This document shows, piece by piece, positions 26,479-35,868 of a stretch of DNA of 64,000 bases. The position numbers and the translations under genes were made by a program. The notes below the pieces were generated by a model that was not told the DNA's origin, did not search any database, and saw nothing but the letters and a program-made list of their open reading frames with translations. The DNA is taken from NCBI GenBank assembly GCA_030538235.1, contig JAUNUJ010000008.1, positions 62,001-126,000 on the forward strand. Direction: 5' to 3'. This stretch comes from Alcaligenaceae bacterium. Lineage in GTDB: Bacteria > Pseudomonadota > Gammaproteobacteria > Burkholderiales > Burkholderiaceae_B. The first letter of the stretch is position 1, and the number at the start of each line of letters is the position of its first letter.

Positions 26479-26493
26479 TTTCGCTTAGCGAAA
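26479..26493. promoter_or_regulatory. Palindrome TTTCGC-TTA-GCGAAA, candidate IclR-type operator
   Basis: A perfect 6-bp inverted repeat with a 3-bp spacer lies 62 bp before iclR and 53 bp before gcdH. Its length and TTCGC/GCGAA arms resemble operators of IclR-family regulators such as PcaR/PobR types. Confidence 0.55.
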
Positions 26494-26545
26494 CTATTTA
26501 ATTAGTAGTAAACAGCATTCACATGCATGTAGAGGAGTAATTCAA

Positions 26546-27727
26546 ATGTCACGACCACCATTCAACTGGGAAGACCCTTTTTTATTAAATGACCAGCTCA
26601 CCGAAGAAGAGCGCATGGTGGCAGAAAGCTCAGAGACTTTCTGTCAAGAAGTATTAATGCCAGGCATCTTAGAAGCGAATCGCAACGAAAACTTTGATCC
26701 TGAGCTTATGAAGCGCATGGGTGAATTAGGTTTACTGGGCGCCACCATTGATGGTTATGGCTGCGCTGGTATGTCTCATGTTTCTTACGGTTTAATTGCT
26801 CGCGCCGTTGAGCGTGTTGACTCAGGTTACCGTTCAGCTATGAGCGTGCAATCCAGCTTAGTAATGCACCCTATCTGGGCTTACGGTACCGAAGACCAAA
26901 AAAACAAATTCCTTCCTAAACTGGCTACCGGTGAATTAATCGGTTGTTTTGGCTTAACTGAGCCTGACGCCGGTTCTGACCCGGGTTCTATGAAAACTCG
27001 CGCTCGCAAAGTTGAGGGTGGTTATTCCCTAACCGGCAATAAAATGTGGATTACCAATAGCCCGATCGCTGATGTCTTTGTCGTCTGGGCAAAAGACGAC
27101 GAAGGTGAGATTCGCGGTTTCGTCCTCGAAAAAGGCATGAAGGGTCTATCGGCTCCGGCAATTGAGGGTAAATTCTCTTTACGTGCCTCTATCACCGGTG
27201 AAATCGTGATGGATGAAGTCTTTGTACCTGAAGAAAATGCCTTCCCTGATATCCGTGGCCTTAAAGGTCCTTTTGGCTGCTTGAACAAAGCTCGTTACGG
27301 TATTGCTTGGGGTGCTATGGGTGCCGCGGAATTCTGCTGGCATGCTGCCCGTCAGTACAGCTTAGATCGCATTCAATTCGACCGCCCTCTTGCCGCTACG
27401 CAATTATTCCAGTTAAAACTGGCCAATATGCAAACCGAAATTAGCTTAGGCTTACAAGCGGCGCTACGCGTTGGTCGCTTAATGGACGAAAACCGAGCTG
27501 CCCCTGAGATGATCTCGATTATCAAGCGCAACAACTGCGGTAAGGCACTAGATATCGCTCGTATTGCTCGCGATATGCATGGTGGTAACGGTATTTCCGA
27601 TGAGTTCCATGTGATTCGTCACGTGATGAACCTCGAAGCGGTTAACACCTATGAGGGCACTCATGATGTACACGCGCTGATTCTTGGTCGCGCTCAGACC
27701 GGCATTCAGGCCTTTGCTGCTCGTTAA
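26546..27727 (+). CDS. gcdH: Glutaryl-CoA dehydrogenase
   Basis: 393 aa. FAD enzyme that oxidises and decarboxylates glutaryl-CoA to crotonyl-CoA in lysine and glutarate degradation. Seen: [18 protein letters not shown] start typical of [58 protein letters not shown], and the catalytic Glu370 in [17 protein letters not shown]. The [12 protein letters not shown] and [10 protein letters not shown] motifs are also present. GAGGAG stands eight bases before the ATG. It is followed by a CaiB/BaiF CoA-transferase, which would make its substrate, and is divergent from an IclR regulator. Confidence 0.95.
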   Translation: MSRPPFNWEDPFLLNDQLTEEERMVAESSETFCQEVLMPGILEANRNENFDPELMKRMGELGLLGATIDGYGCAGMSHVSYGLIARAVERVDSGYRSAMSVQSSLVMHPIWAYGTEDQKNKFLPKLATGELIGCFGLTEPDAGSDPGSMKTRARKVEGGYSLTGNKMWITNSPIADVFVVWAKDDEGEIRGFVLEKGMKGLSAPAIEGKFSLRASITGEIVMDEVFVPEENAFPDIRGLKGPFGCLNKARYGIAWGAMGAAEFCWHAARQYSLDRIQFDRPLAATQLFQLKLANMQTEISLGLQAALRVGRLMDENRAAPEMISIIKRNNCGKALDIARIARDMHGGNGISDEFHVIRHVMNLEAVNTYEGTHDVHALILGRAQTGIQAFAAR

Positions 27728-27751
27728 TTAAGCACAGCAAAGCTTATACAG

Positions 27752-27778
27752 CCTACGCTTTTCATGTAAAAGCGTAGG
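27752..27778 (+). terminator. Hairpin between gcdH and the CoA-transferase gene
   Basis: CCTACGCTTTT/AAAAGCGTAGG, eleven pairs with a 5-nt loop, followed by TCTCTTG. The weak U-tract suggests partial termination or RNA stabilisation inside the operon. Confidence 0.6.
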
Positions 27779-27830
27779 TCTCTTGAGTTCTTGTGGTTTT
27801 ATCTCCTTTCCTTTATTTAAAGAGTAAATT

Positions 27831-29012
27831 ATGACGACGACTGCGCTAGCAGGTATCAAAGTTTTAGACCTATCTCGTGTACTGGCAGCTCCGGGTTGCA
27901 CTCAAATCCTAGCTGACTTGGGAGCACAAGTCCTAAAGATTGAACGCCCCGGCCAGGGTGATGAAACTCGCCAATGGACTCCGCCTACTTTTGCCGATGG
28001 TACCTCTGCTTATTTTGCGACGGTCAATCGCAATAAGAAATCCATCACCATTGATATGAGTCGCCCTGAAGGTCAGGAGATTATTCGCCGTCTTGCTAAA
28101 GAGGCGGATGTATTGGTTGAAAACTTTAAAGTCGGTGGTCTAAAGAAATACGGTCTGGATTATGAGTCACTCAAAGAAATTAATCCGCGCCTAGTGTACG
28201 CTTCGCTCACCGGTTTTGGTCAAACCGGACCGGATGCTGCCAAGCCGGGTTATGACTATATTATTCAGGCTCTCTCTGGTCTTATGAGTATTACCGGCCC
28301 TAGCGACGGTATGCCACACAAAGTCGGTGTTGCCGTGGTCGATTTATTTACCGGTTTACAGCTGACCATTGGTATTCAGGCCGCATTGCGCGCACGAGAA
28401 CAAAGCGGTCGCGGTCAACAGGTGGATGTGTCTCTACTCGATAGCGCTCTAGCCATGACTGCCAATATCGGTCAAAACTACCTAGCAAATGGCAAAACAC
28501 CACAACGTCTCGGCAATGCTCACCAAAGCATCGTGCCTTATCAAGTCTTTGAAGTCGCCAATCAGCAACATATGGTCCTAGCTTGTGGCAATGACAAGCA
28601 ATTTGCTACGGTTTGTCGGGTTATGGAGGAGGCGTGGGATCAAGATAGTCGCTTCGCAACGAATCCCTTACGAGTGCAGCATCGTGAAGAATTAATCCCC
28701 CTGATGCAAGAGGTCTTTTTAAGTAAATCACGCGATCAATGGATTGATATCTTTGAAAGCGCCGGCGTTCCTTGTGGTGCAATTAACACCATTAACGAAG
28801 CCTTGAATTTACCGCAGGCAGTCGCACGCGAGATGACAGTAAGCTTTGAGGATAGCCCGGTACGCGTCTTAGGCAATCCAATTAAGCTGTCAGATACGCC
28901 TGTCCAATACCAGAGTCCACCGCCGACATTAGGACAACACACCGAGGAAGTGTTGAGTGAGTTTTTCGACCACGAGCAACTGACTAAGTGGAAAAAAGAC
29001 GGCATCATCTAA
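27831..29012 (+). CDS. CaiB/BaiF family CoA-transferase (probable glutarate CoA-transferase)
   Basis: 393 aa. Class III CoA-transferase that moves CoA from a donor such as succinyl-CoA to a carboxylic acid. Seen: VLDLSRVLAAPGCTQILADLGAQVLKIERPGQGD in parts, YFATVNRNKKSITIDM, the catalytic Asp in KPGYDYIIQALSGLMSITG (family position near 170), and GRGQQVDVSLLDSALAM. Its place 103 bp after gcdH parallels gcdH-CoA-transferase pairs where it activates glutarate to glutaryl-CoA. The substrate is inferred from this neighbour only. Confidence 0.85.
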   Translation: MTTTALAGIKVLDLSRVLAAPGCTQILADLGAQVLKIERPGQGDETRQWTPPTFADGTSAYFATVNRNKKSITIDMSRPEGQEIIRRLAKEADVLVENFKVGGLKKYGLDYESLKEINPRLVYASLTGFGQTGPDAAKPGYDYIIQALSGLMSITGPSDGMPHKVGVAVVDLFTGLQLTIGIQAALRAREQSGRGQQVDVSLLDSALAMTANIGQNYLANGKTPQRLGNAHQSIVPYQVFEVANQQHMVLACGNDKQFATVCRVMEEAWDQDSRFATNPLRVQHREELIPLMQEVFLSKSRDQWIDIFESAGVPCGAINTINEALNLPQAVAREMTVSFEDSPVRVLGNPIKLSDTPVQYQSPPPTLGQHTEEVLSEFFDHEQLTKWKKDGII

Positions 29013-29027
29013 CGTGAACCGGCCACT

Positions 29028-29059
29028 CCCCCTTTCTTTATTAAATACAACAAAGGGGG
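29028..29059 (+). terminator. Terminator after the CoA-transferase gene
   Basis: CCCCCTTT/AAAGGGGG with a 16-nt AT-rich loop, then CAGTTTT. Plausible intrinsic terminator with a short U-tract. Confidence 0.65.
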
Positions 29060-29183
29060 CAGTTTTAAAATAACTCAACAGTTCAAAACTACCAGATTCC
29101 TCTTAAACAGTTTTCGACTGTCACAATCAAGCAATAATCTTTAATTAGACTGCATTTTTCACCAATTTAAAATGTGGCTCATT

Positions 29184-30152
29184 ATGCTTAAAAAAACCTT
29201 ATTGCTCGCCGGGCTCAGTCTTTCTTTAGTCAACATCACTCATGCTAAAGATCTTGTGCTCTATACATCTCAACCGGTTAACGATGCACAAATGACGGTC
29301 GAAGCTTTTGAAAAAGCAAATCCCGGTGTAAAAATCGAATGGATCCGTGACGGAACCACAAAGTTAATGACAAAATTCCGTGCGGAATTAACCGCCGGCG
29401 TGGTCAATCCTGACTTGCTTTTAATTGCTGACAGTGTCACTTTGGAACAATTAAAAAAAGAAGACTTACTGGCCTCTTATGATTCTCCCGAGAAAGCTAA
29501 CTATGACCCAAGTCTTTATGATCAAGAAGGCTATTACTACGGTACCAAACTAATCACGACAGGTATCGCCTATCACTCAGAAGCACCTCATAAGCCATCT
29601 TCTTGGTACGATTTGTTGAAACTTGAGTATAAGGACTTAGCTGCAATGCCCAGCCCGCTTTATTCCGGTGCGGCACTAATTCACCTATCCGCATTGACTA
29701 CTAATGATAAATTCGGATGGCAGTACTATAAGGATATGAAAACTAACGGCATGGCGCCACAACAGGGCAATGGTAGTGTCCTGACTGCGATTGCTTCAGG
29801 TGCCAAGCCTTACGGTATTTTGGTGGACTACTTGGCCATTCGTGAAAAAGCCAAAGGCGCCCCGGTTGAGTTTGTTTTTCCGACTGAGGGTGTGAGCTTA
29901 GTCACTGAGCCTATTGCCATTTTAAAGAACGCTAAGAATCAAGAGTTAGCTCGTAAATTCGTGGATTTCGTGCTTTCTGAAGCGGGTCAGCAACTGGTGG
30001 TTGAGCAGGGCTACCTACCGGCGCGCAATGGTGTTAAATCTCCCAAGGGCTTTCCTCCTCGCGAGCAAATAAAACTATTACCATTTGATGCCGCTAAGTC
30101 TCTGGAAAATGCCGAAACGGATAAGGAACAATTCGCTGAAATCTTTAACTAG
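29184..30152 (+). CDS. ABC transporter periplasmic binding protein (Fe3+/aminoethylphosphonate type)
   Basis: 322 aa from ATG 29184; ATG 29172 is an alternative and neither has a strong ribosome site. A signal peptide (MLKKTLLLAGLSLSLVNITHA) ends at the AKD cleavage region. The mature protein begins DLVLYTSQPVNDAQMTVEAFEK, typical of family 1 binding proteins related to ferric-iron FbpA and 2-aminoethylphosphonate PhnS, with GYLPARNGV near the C-terminus. It heads a three-gene operon with a fused permease and an ATPase. No Fur box is evident upstream, and I cannot choose between iron and organophosphonate or other anions. Confidence 0.8.
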   Translation: MLKKTLLLAGLSLSLVNITHAKDLVLYTSQPVNDAQMTVEAFEKANPGVKIEWIRDGTTKLMTKFRAELTAGVVNPDLLLIADSVTLEQLKKEDLLASYDSPEKANYDPSLYDQEGYYYGTKLITTGIAYHSEAPHKPSSWYDLLKLEYKDLAAMPSPLYSGAALIHLSALTTNDKFGWQYYKDMKTNGMAPQQGNGSVLTAIASGAKPYGILVDYLAIREKAKGAPVEFVFPTEGVSLVTEPIAILKNAKNQELARKFVDFVLSEAGQQLVVEQGYLPARNGVKSPKGFPPREQIKLLPFDAAKSLENAETDKEQFAEIFN

Positions 30153-31836
30153 AGCATCTGCGTCTGCATTACCTCGATCCTTAGTGTTAGGGCTGCTGAT
30201 GATATTTATTATCATCAGTGCCCTACCCACCTTGCGTTTATTAAGCCAAGCCCTAAACGATGTGAGTGCCGGCGAAGCTTCCTCCCTCTATAAAATTCTT
30301 GGCCAACGCAGCACTTGGCTCGCCCTATGGCACAGCCTCTATACCTCCTTTATGGCGATGTTGCTGTCTTTAGTTCTCGGCGTCGCTCTAGCCTTCGTTA
30401 TCAGCTTAACGGATATACGCGCCAAAAGCCTCTGGGTATTTTTATTCATGCTGCCCATGATGATTCCACCACAGGTCATGGCCTTAAGTTGGTTGCAATT
30501 AATGGGCCCAAACAGCGTGCTGTTAAAAAGCATCGGCATGGCACCGCCTTTGGGCAGCAAGCAACCGCTCTACTCCGCTTGGGGTATTATTTTATTGATG
30601 GGCATACAACATGCTCCGCTCGTTTTTTTGACCCTCAGAGCTAATCTGCTCAATATTCCCAAAGAGCTGATTGAGGCAGCGCGACTTGGTGGTGCCACGC
30701 AATATCGAGTGGTGCGCGATATGATTTTGCCCTTGTGCAAAAACGGCCTATGGGCTGCAGCGGCGATTGCCTTTTTATCGGGTTTAGGTAATTTCGGTAT
30801 TCCGGCCATGCTCGGCATCCCGACCTCATACTATGTACTGCCTACCTTGATTTATCAGAAAATGGCGGACTTCGGAACCAGCATGATTAATGAAGTTTCT
30901 GTCCTGTCTCTGCTGATTGCTATCTTCGCTGTTTTTGTGGTGTGGATTCAGCATTATTTTCAAAAACGCATGGCTTTGACGGGCTTGCCCGGTCGTCCAC
31001 TGGCTTTTACCCTAGGAGTTTGGCGTCTACCTTGTGAATTGCTGATTGCTGTGCTCTTAACGGGTATTTTGGTGGTGCCTTTATTTGCTTTGGTGACCAG
31101 TTCCCTCGTGCCTGCGCAAGGCGTGGCCTTAACGTGGAGCAATATGACACTGCAAAGCTATGAGCAAATGACTATGTCGCAAAGCATCACTTGGCGCGCC
31201 TTTAAAAACAGCTTTATGCTCGCCGGCGGTGCAGCCCTGATTATCGTCTTAATAGCCCTGCCGGTGGTCTATTGGTTTAACCGTGAAAATAATCGTTTAA
31301 GTAATCTCACTAAATTGCTAATCGATATACCCTATGCCTTGCCAGGCGTGGTTTTGTCCATTGCCTGTATTCTTTTATTTGCCAAGCCATTACCGATCAT
31401 TGAAGTGAGTCTTTACGGCACCTTGTGGATTATCTTATTTGCCTATATCTCACGCTTTTTTACTGTGGGTTTTAAGCCAATGATGAGCAGTATGATGCAA
31501 CTGGATATGTCGCTAGAGGAAGCGGCACAGCTCTGTGGTGCCGGTTCGTTCCGCCGTTTACGCGATATTATTATCCCCCTACTGGCACCGGCTTTGTTTG
31601 CGGGAATGATTCTCGTCTTTCTGATTGCCTTTAATGAATTAACGGTCTCTGCCCTCTTGTGGAGTGCCGGCAAGGAAACCATCGGGGTGTTAATCTTTAA
31701 TTTACAGGAAAGTGGCGAAATGGTGACCGCCGCAGCCGCCGCGGTCGCAGTGGTCGCCCTAGTCGCTCTGCTGATGCTATGTTTAAGCCTCTTGGCTAAA
31801 CACTTACCGCGAGGTGTTATACCATGGCAAAACTAG
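30109..31836 (+). CDS. ABC transporter permease, two fused membrane domains
   Basis: 575 aa from ATG 30109, overlapping the binding-protein gene by 44 bp; ATG 30088 and TTG 30085 are further upstream options. Two homologous halves each hold about six hydrophobic segments and an EAA loop: ELIEAARLGGATQYRVVRDMILPL in the first and SLEEAAQLCGAGSFRRLRDIIIPLL in the second. This fused layout is usual for FbpB/PhnV-like iron and phosphonate systems. It overlaps the ATPase gene by 13 bp, so all three are one operon. Confidence 0.85.
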   Translation: MPKRIRNNSLKSLTRASASALPRSLVLGLLMIFIIISALPTLRLLSQALNDVSAGEASSLYKILGQRSTWLALWHSLYTSFMAMLLSLVLGVALAFVISLTDIRAKSLWVFLFMLPMMIPPQVMALSWLQLMGPNSVLLKSIGMAPPLGSKQPLYSAWGIILLMGIQHAPLVFLTLRANLLNIPKELIEAARLGGATQYRVVRDMILPLCKNGLWAAAAIAFLSGLGNFGIPAMLGIPTSYYVLPTLIYQKMADFGTSMINEVSVLSLLIAIFAVFVVWIQHYFQKRMALTGLPGRPLAFTLGVWRLPCELLIAVLLTGILVVPLFALVTSSLVPAQGVALTWSNMTLQSYEQMTMSQSITWRAFKNSFMLAGGAALIIVLIALPVVYWFNRENNRLSNLTKLLIDIPYALPGVVLSIACILLFAKPLPIIEVSLYGTLWIILFAYISRFFTVGFKPMMSSMMQLDMSLEEAAQLCGAGSFRRLRDIIIPLLAPALFAGMILVFLIAFNELTVSALLWSAGKETIGVLIFNLQESGEMVTAAAAAVAVVALVALLMLCLSLLAKHLPRGVIPWQN

Positions 31837-32933
31837 TCCTCGACAATATCAGCAAATACTACCATGACACCCCCATTGTCCGTGAGTTGAGCCTCAGCAT
31901 TGAGCCAGGCGATTTTATTGCGCTATTGGGTCCTAGCGGCTGCGGCAAAACCACAGTGCTACGCTGCATTGCCGGCTTTGAGCATCTGAATACCGGGCGT
32001 ATTTTATTAGGTGATAAGACGCTTTCTGCACCGGATCGTCACATTGCCCCCGAACAACGTCAGATGAGCATGGTTTTTCAATCCTATGCGCTATGGCCTC
32101 ATATGACTGTAGCGGATAACGTAGGTTATTCATTAAAGCTTAAAGGGGTTAGGGGCAGTGCCTATAAGAAGCAGATTAATGAGGCCTTGGACGCGGTTAA
32201 TATGCAGCATTTGTTGCACCGTATGCCCTCAGAACTGAGTGGCGGGCAACGTCAGCGTGTGGCTTTAGCGCGCTGCTTGGTTTCTGCGCCGCAAGTGATT
32301 TTATTGGATGAGCCACTTGCCAATTTGGACCGTCATTTGCGCAGTGCCATGGAAGAAATTTTTCGTGAATTTCATCGTAAGAGTGGCACCACCTTTGTTT
32401 ATGTGACCCACGATCAGCATGAAGCCATGGCCATGGCGAACCGCATCGCCGTTATGAACCAAGGACAAATCATTCAATGTGACACGCCGGAGGCCTTGTA
32501 CCAATACCCCGAAACGGAATGGGCCGCGCGCTTCATCGGCCAAGGCGCTATTGTGTACACGAGGATCGATACTACTCCTCGTGTTGGCGCAGAGCGTGTG
32601 TTGCATGGCAAAGAATTGATGCGGGCTTTACGTCACTGTGCCGATGGGTATGAGGGCGGAGCGACGAGTCATCAGGCCATCTTGATACGTCCACAGCATG
32701 TCCGTCCTATTAGTGATGGCGGTGATAGTGATGGTGGCACCGGCAGCCTTGCTCGGGTTGGCTCGGGATTACAAGCGACTATTGCTAAGCGATTATTTAA
32801 GGGCGAGCACTATCACTATCAGGCGACACTGACTGACGGCCAGCAGTTGGATTTTTTCAGTGAACAGTCACTGGAGATAGGTAAGCGTCTAGTGCTTGAG
32901 GTGCAAAAAGGGCTGTTATTGAAAGGTAAGTAA
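31824..32933 (+). CDS. ABC transporter ATPase (FbpC/PotA-like)
   Basis: 369 aa. Walker A LLGPSGCGKTT (residues 34-44), Q-loop MVFQSYALWPHMTV, signature LSGGQRQRVALARCL, Walker B VILLDEPLANLD and the His switch YVTHDQHEA are all intact. A C-terminal TOBE-like domain (HQAILIRPQHVRP, then LARVG...TIAKRLFKGEHYHYQATL) fits the iron/polyamine/phosphonate subfamily. It powers the permease encoded just upstream. Residues 255-300 contain a glycine/aspartate-rich loop (SDGGDSDGGTGS) longer than usual. Confidence 0.9.
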   Translation: MAKLVLDNISKYYHDTPIVRELSLSIEPGDFIALLGPSGCGKTTVLRCIAGFEHLNTGRILLGDKTLSAPDRHIAPEQRQMSMVFQSYALWPHMTVADNVGYSLKLKGVRGSAYKKQINEALDAVNMQHLLHRMPSELSGGQRQRVALARCLVSAPQVILLDEPLANLDRHLRSAMEEIFREFHRKSGTTFVYVTHDQHEAMAMANRIAVMNQGQIIQCDTPEALYQYPETEWAARFIGQGAIVYTRIDTTPRVGAERVLHGKELMRALRHCADGYEGGATSHQAILIRPQHVRPISDGGDSDGGTGSLARVGSGLQATIAKRLFKGEHYHYQATLTDGQQLDFFSEQSLEIGKRLVLEVQKGLLLKGK

Positions 32934-32955
32934 TTTTAGCTTAAAGGCTTGGTGC

Positions 32956-32988
32956 TGGATAATTTCACATCGCAGCGAGTATTATCCA
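32956..32988 (+). terminator. Hairpin after the ABC operon
   Basis: TGGATAAT/ATTATCCA with a 17-nt loop, 22 bp after the ATPase stop; U-tract poor (TCATCTTGTTTG). Confidence 0.4.
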
Positions 32989-33150
32989 TCATCTTGTTTG
33001 TGAGCATCTAATCTCTGGACCTTCAACGGAGCAACGAGTAGTTTCTTAGACCTCTACGACGATAACACGATTCCGAATACCCGCCGCCTCATCATCAACG
33101 GTAACAACGGCTGATATGTCGTAACAATATAGACATCATTAAGCATTTGG

Positions 33151-33171
33151 GCTAAGCTAAACTTAGCTTTC
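33151..33171. repeat. Short palindrome upstream of the DUF2789 gene
   Basis: AAGCTAA-AC-TTAGCTT is a 16-bp inverted repeat about 25 bp before the start codon. It could be an operator or a leader stem. Nothing else is evident in 32990-33150. Confidence 0.3.
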
Positions 33172-33189
33172 TAAGTTAAGGAGACTACC

Positions 33190-33444
33190 ATGAATGACGC
33201 TACACCACGTATGACTAATCTATTTTTACAGCTGGGCCTCGAAGAAAGTGAGGAGAAAATCGCTGAATTTATCGGACAAAATCAACTAGCAGCCGATGTA
33301 CATATAGTTGACGCACCTTTTTGGAGTGAGTCACAACGCCAATTTATCGAAGAAAAACTAGCTAGTGATGGCGCTTGGAGCACGGTTATAGACCAGCTTA
33401 ATGAGTCACTGCACGAAGATGCCGTAAAGCAACAAAATAACTAA
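33190..33444 (+). CDS. DUF2789 family small protein
   Basis: 84 aa, acidic, no signal or membrane segment. MTNLFLQLGLEESEEKIAEFIGQNQ and APFWSESQRQFIEEKLASDGAWSTVIDQLNESLH are the conserved features of DUF2789, a family of unknown function found mostly in gammaproteobacteria and some betaproteobacteria. AAGGAG lies seven bases before the ATG, so it is well translated. It is a single gene convergent on the ribosomal operon with a shared terminator. Confidence 0.8.
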   Translation: MNDATPRMTNLFLQLGLEESEEKIAEFIGQNQLAADVHIVDAPFWSESQRQFIEEKLASDGAWSTVIDQLNESLHEDAVKQQNN

Positions 33445-33478
33445 ACACTTAATCTGCTAACCACTCATCTTAAAACAG

Positions 33479-33513
33479 AAAAACCCAAACTACCATCAGA
33501 TAGTTTGGGTTTT
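33479..33513. terminator. Bidirectional terminator, DUF2789 gene and ribosomal operon
   Basis: AAACCCAAACTA/TAGTTTGGGTTT with an 8-nt loop, flanked by A and T runs that give U-tracts on both strands. It ends the S10-type operon after rpsQ. Confidence 0.9.
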
Positions 33514-33563
33514 ATACTGTATAAATCACAGTGTCAAATCAACTTAATTCATACTTGCGATAA

Positions 33564-33839
33564 TTAAATAACGCGAGCTGCCTCAATTAATTTAACAGCG
33601 GTCCATGACTTATCTTTAGAGATAGGACGACCTTCTGCGATTTCAACCGTATCACCTTCGTTGTACTGGTTGGTTTCGTCGTGCGCTTTATAATTTTTAG
33701 AGCGGTTAACGATTTTACCGTAAAGTGGGTGTTTAACACGGCGCTCAACACGAACAACAATGGTTTTATCCATTTTGTTGCTAACCACTTTACCAATCAG
33801 GGTACGTTGGCGTTTCTCTGTAGTCTGAGTTTCGCTCAT
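33564..33839 (-). CDS. rpsQ: 30S ribosomal protein S17
   Basis: 91 aa. Binds 16S rRNA early in 30S assembly. [33 protein letters not shown] is the S17 hallmark, cited in overlapping part, with the [18 protein letters not shown] ending. One base separates it from rpmC. It is the last gene of this operon; rplN, which normally follows directly, is not here, and a terminator lies 50 bp downstream. Confidence 0.98.
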   Translation of the reverse strand: MSETQTTEKRQRTLIGKVVSNKMDKTIVVRVERRVKHPLYGKIVNRSKNYKAHDETNQYNEGDTVEIAEGRPISKDKSWTAVKLIEAARVI

Positions 33840-33840
33840 A

Positions 33841-34032
33841 TTAGTTACCTGCCTTTTCGGTTAAGATAGTGCGTACACGTGCAATATCGCGACGTACTTT
33901 TGTCAACTGACTACTATCAGCCAATTGCTGAGTAGCGTGTTGCATACGCAAGTTAAATTGTGCCTTTAACAAAGACTCGAGCTCTTTATGAAGCTCGGTC
34001 ACGTCTTTTTCACGTAATTCAGATGCTTTCAT
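33841..34032 (-). CDS. rpmC: 50S ribosomal protein L29
   Basis: 63 aa. Sits near the peptide exit tunnel. [20 protein letters not shown] and [28 protein letters not shown] (in part) are typical. Eight bases... a short gap from rplP and one base to rpsQ, within the ribosomal operon. Confidence 0.97.
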   Translation of the reverse strand: MKASELREKDVTELHKELESLLKAQFNLRMQHATQQLADSSQLTKVRRDIARVRTILTEKAGN

Positions 34033-34041
34033 AAAAACCTC

Positions 34042-34455
34042 TTAAACAATTTGACGTGTAACGAAGGTGGTAGAAATAGGCAACTTAGCAGCTGCTAAGC
34101 GGAATGCCTCACGTGCTAATTCTTCGCTTACACCATCCATCTCATATAAAACTTTACCCGGTTGGATTTCAGCAACCCAGAACTCAGGGTTACCTTTACC
34201 GCTACCCATACGAACTTCAGCAGGTTTCTGCGAAATTGGCTTGTCCGGGAAAATACGAATCCATACGCGACCGCCACGTTTAATGTGACGAGTCATCGCA
34301 CGACGAGCCGCCTCAATCTGACGAGCAGTTAAACGGCCGCGACCAGTTGCTTTTAAGCCGAAATCACCGAAGTTAACCTGTGTACCACGAGTGGCTAAAC
34401 CGGTGTTACGACCTTTTTGCTCTTTACGATACTTTCTGCGAGCTGGTGATAACAT
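34042..34455 (-). CDS. rplP: 50S ribosomal protein L16
   Basis: 137 aa. Binds 23S rRNA close to the A-site t[22 protein letters not shown] start, [21 protein letters not shown] and [18 protein letters not shown] are diagnostic. Full length. Two bases separate it from rpsC. Confidence 0.98.
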   Translation of the reverse strand: MLSPARRKYRKEQKGRNTGLATRGTQVNFGDFGLKATGRGRLTARQIEAARRAMTRHIKRGGRVWIRIFPDKPISQKPAEVRMGSGKGNPEFWVAEIQPGKVLYEMDGVSEELAREAFRLAAAKLPISTTFVTRQIV

Positions 34456-34457
34456 AA

Positions 34458-35237
34458 TTACTCTCCTTTAGCCTCAGCTGCCGCATCATTCTGCTGACCT
34501 GCAGGACGGCGACGGCGACGACGAGTCTCAGGACGATCACCACGAGGGCGACGACGTGAGCGACGATCATCTTCAGCAGGTGCTGCTAACTCTGGTGGCA
34601 ATTCGCCGTTAGGCAATAAATCACCACGATAAACCCATACTTTGATACCGATAATACCGTAGGTAGTTTCAGCTTCAGAAGTTGCGTAGTCGATGATAGC
34701 GCGTAACGTGTGTAAAGGTACACGACCTTCGCGATACCACTCGGTACGAGCAATCTCGATACCATTTAGACGACCTGATGATGCGATACGGATACCCTTG
34801 GCACCAGCACGCATTGCGTTAGAAATCGCACGCTTCATGGCGCGACGGAACATAATACGCTTTTCTAATTGCTGAGCAATAGAATCAGCGATTAGTTGTG
34901 CATCAATTTCAGGTTTGCGAATTTCTTCAATACCTACGTGAACAGGCACACTCATTAATCTTTGTAGATCAGCGTTTAACTGAGCGATATCATCACCGCC
35001 CTTGCCGATTACAACACCTGGACGTGCCGTGTGAATCGTGATACGCGCAGTTTTAGCAGGGCGCTCGATCACAACACGACCAACTGAAGCATTTTTTAGT
35101 TTACGCTTCAAGTATTCACGTACTTTTACGTCTTCGTGTAATAAAGTACCGAAATCCTTATCGTCGGCATACCAACGAGAATTCCAGTTACGAGTTACAG
35201 CGAGACGGAACCCGGTAGGGTGTACTTTCTGACCCAT
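34458..35237 (-). CDS. rpsC: 30S ribosomal protein S3
   Basis: 259 aa. Forms part of the mRNA entry channel. [24 protein letters not shown] start, KH domain with [13 protein letters not shown], and the [20 protein letters not shown] end of the core. A tail of about 45 residues rich in arginine ([18 protein letters not shown]) follows, a feature common in Burkholderiales and absent from Escherichia coli S3. Confidence 0.98.
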   Translation of the reverse strand: MGQKVHPTGFRLAVTRNWNSRWYADDKDFGTLLHEDVKVREYLKRKLKNASVGRVVIERPAKTARITIHTARPGVVIGKGGDDIAQLNADLQRLMSVPVHVGIEEIRKPEIDAQLIADSIAQQLEKRIMFRRAMKRAISNAMRAGAKGIRIASSGRLNGIEIARTEWYREGRVPLHTLRAIIDYATSEAETTYGIIGIKVWVYRGDLLPNGELPPELAAPAEDDRRSRRRPRGDRPETRRRRRRPAGQQNDAAAEAKGE

Positions 35238-35246
35238 TGTGACTCC

Positions 35247-35576
35247 TTAAACGCCGACTTTAACCACAATGTGGCAAGTCTGCTTCTCGATACGGTTACC
35301 ACGGCCTTTGGCGCGTGCTCTAAAACGCTTCATTGACTGAGCTTTATCAACGTAAATAGTTTTTACGAATAACTCATCAATATCAGCACCGTCATTGTGC
35401 TCAGCGTTAGCGATAGCTGACTCTAGAGCTTTTTTGATGATGCCGGCGGCTTTTTTCGGTGTGAACGTCAAAATATTCAACGCTTGCTCAACTGATTTAC
35501 CACGGATTAAGTCCGCTACAAGACGAGTCTTTTGCGCTGAGATATGTGCGTTACGAACAATAGCTGTTGTTTCCAT
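35247..35576 (-). CDS. rplV: 50S ribosomal protein L22
   Basis: 109 aa. Lines the exit tunnel; its loop is a macrolide-resistance site. [27 protein letters not shown] and the [17 protein letters not shown] hairpin are diagnostic. I use the ATG at 35576, six bases after an AGAGG that overlaps the rpsS stop; a GTG at 35579 also lies in frame. Confidence 0.97.
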   Translation of the reverse strand: METTAIVRNAHISAQKTRLVADLIRGKSVEQALNILTFTPKKAAGIIKKALESAIANAEHNDGADIDELFVKTIYVDKAQSMKRFRARAKGRGNRIEKQTCHIVVKVGV

Positions 35577-35579
35577 CAC

Positions 35580-35855
35580 TTACCTCTTAGACTTTTTATC
35601 CGCTGCATGACCTTTGTAGGTACGTGTCTGCGCGAATTCACCTAGTTTGTGACCGACCATGTTCTCGTTAATATAAACAGGTACGTGTTGACGACCGTTG
35701 TGAACAGCAATCGTTAGACCGATGAAATCGGGTAGGATTGTTGAACGACGAGACCAAGTTTTGATCGGCTTCTTATCCTTGCCTTCAGTAGCTGCCTCGA
35801 TTTTCTTCATCAAGGAGGCTTCTACGTAAGGGCCTTTTTTAATTGAACGTGACAT
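35580..35855 (-). CDS. rpsS: 30S ribosomal protein S19
   Basis: 91 aa. Head protein of the 30S subunit that contacts S13. [47 protein letters not shown] (in part) and [22 protein letters not shown] are diagnostic. Its stop codon lies four bases before the rplV ATG, so the two are likely coupled. Confidence 0.98.
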   Translation of the reverse strand: MSRSIKKGPYVEASLMKKIEAATEGKDKKPIKTWSRRSTILPDFIGLTIAVHNGRQHVPVYINENMVGHKLGEFAQTRTYKGHAADKKSKR

Positions 35856-35868
35856 AATTTATTGCCCC

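Noticed and set aside
33040-33118. Short open frame on the minus strand (DISAVVTVDDEAAG...) between the ABC operon and DUF2789 gene
   Set aside because: Only 26 codons, no start or ribosome site and no family resemblance.
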